Assembly: GCA_964634555.1 (NCBI GenBank)
Contig: CAZWJJ010000013.1
Span: 1 to 21,924 of the forward strand
Direction of reading: 5' to 3'
Length of the DNA: 21,924 nucleotides
From: JACQCV01 sp964634555
GTDB taxonomy: Bacteria > Patescibacteriota > Minisyncoccia > Phycocordibacterales > UBA12445
The notes beneath the pieces were generated by a model. It was given only the letters and a program-made list of their open reading frames with translations, was not told the origin of the DNA and searched no databases. The stretch's first letter is position 1, and every line of letters begins with the position of its first letter. Positions 20,537 through 21,924 of this stretch are shown in pieces. The position numbers were made by a program, and so were the translations under genes.

Positions 20537-21924
20537 ATGGCAACTATTGAGGAGATTCGCGATGAGCGAGAGAAGAAAATTGAGCTTTTGAAGCAAGCCG
20601 GTATAGATGCCTATCCTGCTGAATCTTTTCGCACTTGCGATAACAAGACTTTTGTCGAAGCGTTTGATAAGTACAACAGTTCACAGGAGGAAGTAATTTT
20701 AGCCGGTAGAATAATGTCTCTGCGCGGCCAAGGCGGGATTGTTTTTATTGATCTTTATGATGGTACGGCGCGCGTTCAGGCGATCTTGAGAAAAGATGAT
20801 GTTGGCGATGAGGTTTTTGATCTTTTTAATAATACTGTCGATGCCAGTGATTTTGTTGAAATTACTGGTGTGGCTTTTGTGACCAAGCGCGGTATGAATT
20901 CTTTGCTTGGAAAATCATGGCGAATGCTGGCCAAAAGTTTGAGGCCGGTTCCGGACGAATGGTTTGGCCTTAAGGATGAAGATGAAAGATATCGCAGACG
21001 CTATTTGGATATGATTTTAAATCCGGAAGTTGCAGATCTTGTTCGCAAGAGATCATTTTTTTGGAATGCAATCCGATCTTTTATGCTTAAGCGGGATTTT
21101 GTAGAGGTTGAAACACCAGCCCTGGAAACCTTAACTGGCGGCGCGGAGGCTCGACCATTTATAACTCATCATAATACTCTTGATATAGATGTTTTTCTTC
21201 GTATTTCTGTGGGTGAATTGTGGCAGAAAAAACTTATGGTCGGAGGAATCCCAAAGACATTTGAGATCGGCAGGATTTTTAGAAATGAAGGAATGTCGCA
21301 CGAGCACGCTAATGATTACACCTCTTTTGAATTTTATGAATCATATCAAGATGCGCGCCAAGGTGTATCAATGATTATTGATTTATATCGAGAGGTGGCA
21401 CAAAAGACCTTTGGTACCTTGCAGTTTAAGATTAATGGTTTTGATGTCGATTTTGGTGCTGAGTGGAAAGAGTATGATTTTAATGAATTGTTGCAGGGGG
21501 AGTACGGTTTTGATCCGCGAACTGTTGAATTGGCTGAGGTTATTGATCTGTTAAAGAAAAATCAGATCCCGCATGAAAAAAATGTTGATCTTGGCCGTGC
21601 TGTTGATCTTTTGTGGAAGAAGATCCGCAAAAGCATAGCCGGTCCAGCGATATTAACTGGCATTCCGGTTTATCTGGAGCCGCTTGCAAAGAAAAATACT
21701 AAAGATCAGCGGACGGTTGATCGTTTTCAGATTATTATTGCCGGGTCTGAAGTTGGAAAAGCCTTTAATGAGTTGAATGATCCTATTGATCAACGAGAAA
21801 GATTTATACAACAGCAAAAATTACGCGAGGCCGGTGATGAAGAGGCGCAGATGGCGGATTTTGAATATATTGAAGCTATGGAATATGGCATGCCGCCTTG
21901 TTTTGGTTTTGGAGTTTCGGAAAG
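20537..21924 (+). CDS. lysS: Lysyl-tRNA synthetase, class II, 3' end cut by window
   Basis: Charges tRNA-Lys. The frame runs from ATG 20537 (MATIEEIRDEREKKIELLKQ) to the last base, 462 complete codons. The N-terminal OB-fold anticodon domain shows VILAGRIMSLRGQGGIVFIDL. The catalytic domain shows RYRRRYLDMILNPEV, VEVETPALETLTGGAEARPF (motif 1 region), FEIGRIFRNEG (motif 2) and EFYESYQD. LysRS has HN in the loop after RNEG; here the loop is SHEHANDYTSFEF. Motif 3 (GxGxDR) must lie just beyond the window: the sequence ends at PPCFGFGVSE, where GxGID is expected. Identification as LysRS rather than AsnRS or AspRS rests on the RRRYLD and GGAEARPF motifs and the greA neighbour. Confidence 0.92.
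   Translation, partial: MATIEEIRDEREKKIELLKQAGIDAYPAESFRTCDNKTFVEAFDKYNSSQEEVILAGRIMSLRGQGGIVFIDLYDGTARVQAILRKDDVGDEVFDLFNNTVDASDFVEITGVAFVTKRGMNSLLGKSWRMLAKSLRPVPDEWFGLKDEDERYRRRYLDMILNPEVADLVRKRSFFWNAIRSFMLKRDFVEVETPALETLTGGAEARPFITHHNTLDIDVFLRISVGELWQKKLMVGGIPKTFEIGRIFRNEGMSHEHANDYTSFEFYESYQDARQGVSMIIDLYREVAQKTFGTLQFKINGFDVDFGAEWKEYDFNELLQGEYGFDPRTVELAEVIDLLKKNQIPHEKNVDLGRAVDLLWKKIRKSIAGPAILTGIPVYLEPLAKKNTKDQRTVDRFQIIIAGSEVGKAFNELNDPIDQRERFIQQQKLREAGDEEAQMADFEYIEAMEYGMPPCFGFGVSE

Overview
The window looks like a piece of a Patescibacteria / Candidate Phyla Radiation chromosome, most likely from the Parcubacteria side. This is inferred from gene content and architecture, with no database search. 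Supporting signs are short forms of core enzymes (a ProRS without the bacterial insertion domain, a 160-residue GreA, a very small MreD-like protein), frr next to rseP without the uppS/cdsA/dxr genes that usually lie between them, a split cell-shape cluster with two MreB paralogues, and many short orphan proteins. TAA, TAG and TGA are all used as stops, so the genetic code looks standard.

Layout. 1-497 (minus strand) is a partial orphan gene running off the left edge. 780-1571 holds inorganic pyrophosphatase and a small helical protein. 1597-2815 is a self-contained two-gene membrane cassette with its own promoter and terminator. 3021-4100 is the ATPase YchF. 4155-4909 is another orphan cassette. 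4955-9760 is a core run: murA, an mreB paralogue, a DNA polymerase III delta'-like protein, frr and rseP. 9757-12138 is an accessory insert of two orphan genes, one unusually GC-rich, the other with faint DHH-phosphoesterase-like motifs. 12340-13590 is proS, whose first ~46 codons are interrupted by lesions. 13625-17395 is mreB-mreC-(mreD-like)-pbp2. 17511-18608 is a FemABX aminoacyltransferase. 18663-19920 is an orphan gene plus a PlsC-like acyltransferase. 20003-20488 is greA, and lysS runs off the right edge.

Function. Most core genes serve envelope growth and shape: MurA makes a peptidoglycan precursor, MreB/MreC/MreD-like/PBP2 form an elongasome, a FemABX protein probably builds peptide bridges, RseP is an intramembrane protease and the acyltransferase is lipid-related. 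The rest are translation and transcription housekeeping (frr, proS, lysS, ychF, greA), replication (delta') and pyrophosphate removal.

Two themes stand out. First, a palindromic REP-like repeat (core GATTGCTTCGTCGC...GCAATGACA) occurs in about a dozen arms in the intergenic regions around accessory genes, and one arm lies in frame inside the FemABX coding sequence. Second, there appear to be two expression styles. Several core genes have a -10 hexamer ending only 6-9 nt before the start codon and no Shine-Dalgarno (leaderless-like). The orphan genes have a TTGACA-type promoter 70-105 nt upstream, a strong Shine-Dalgarno and usually a strong terminator.
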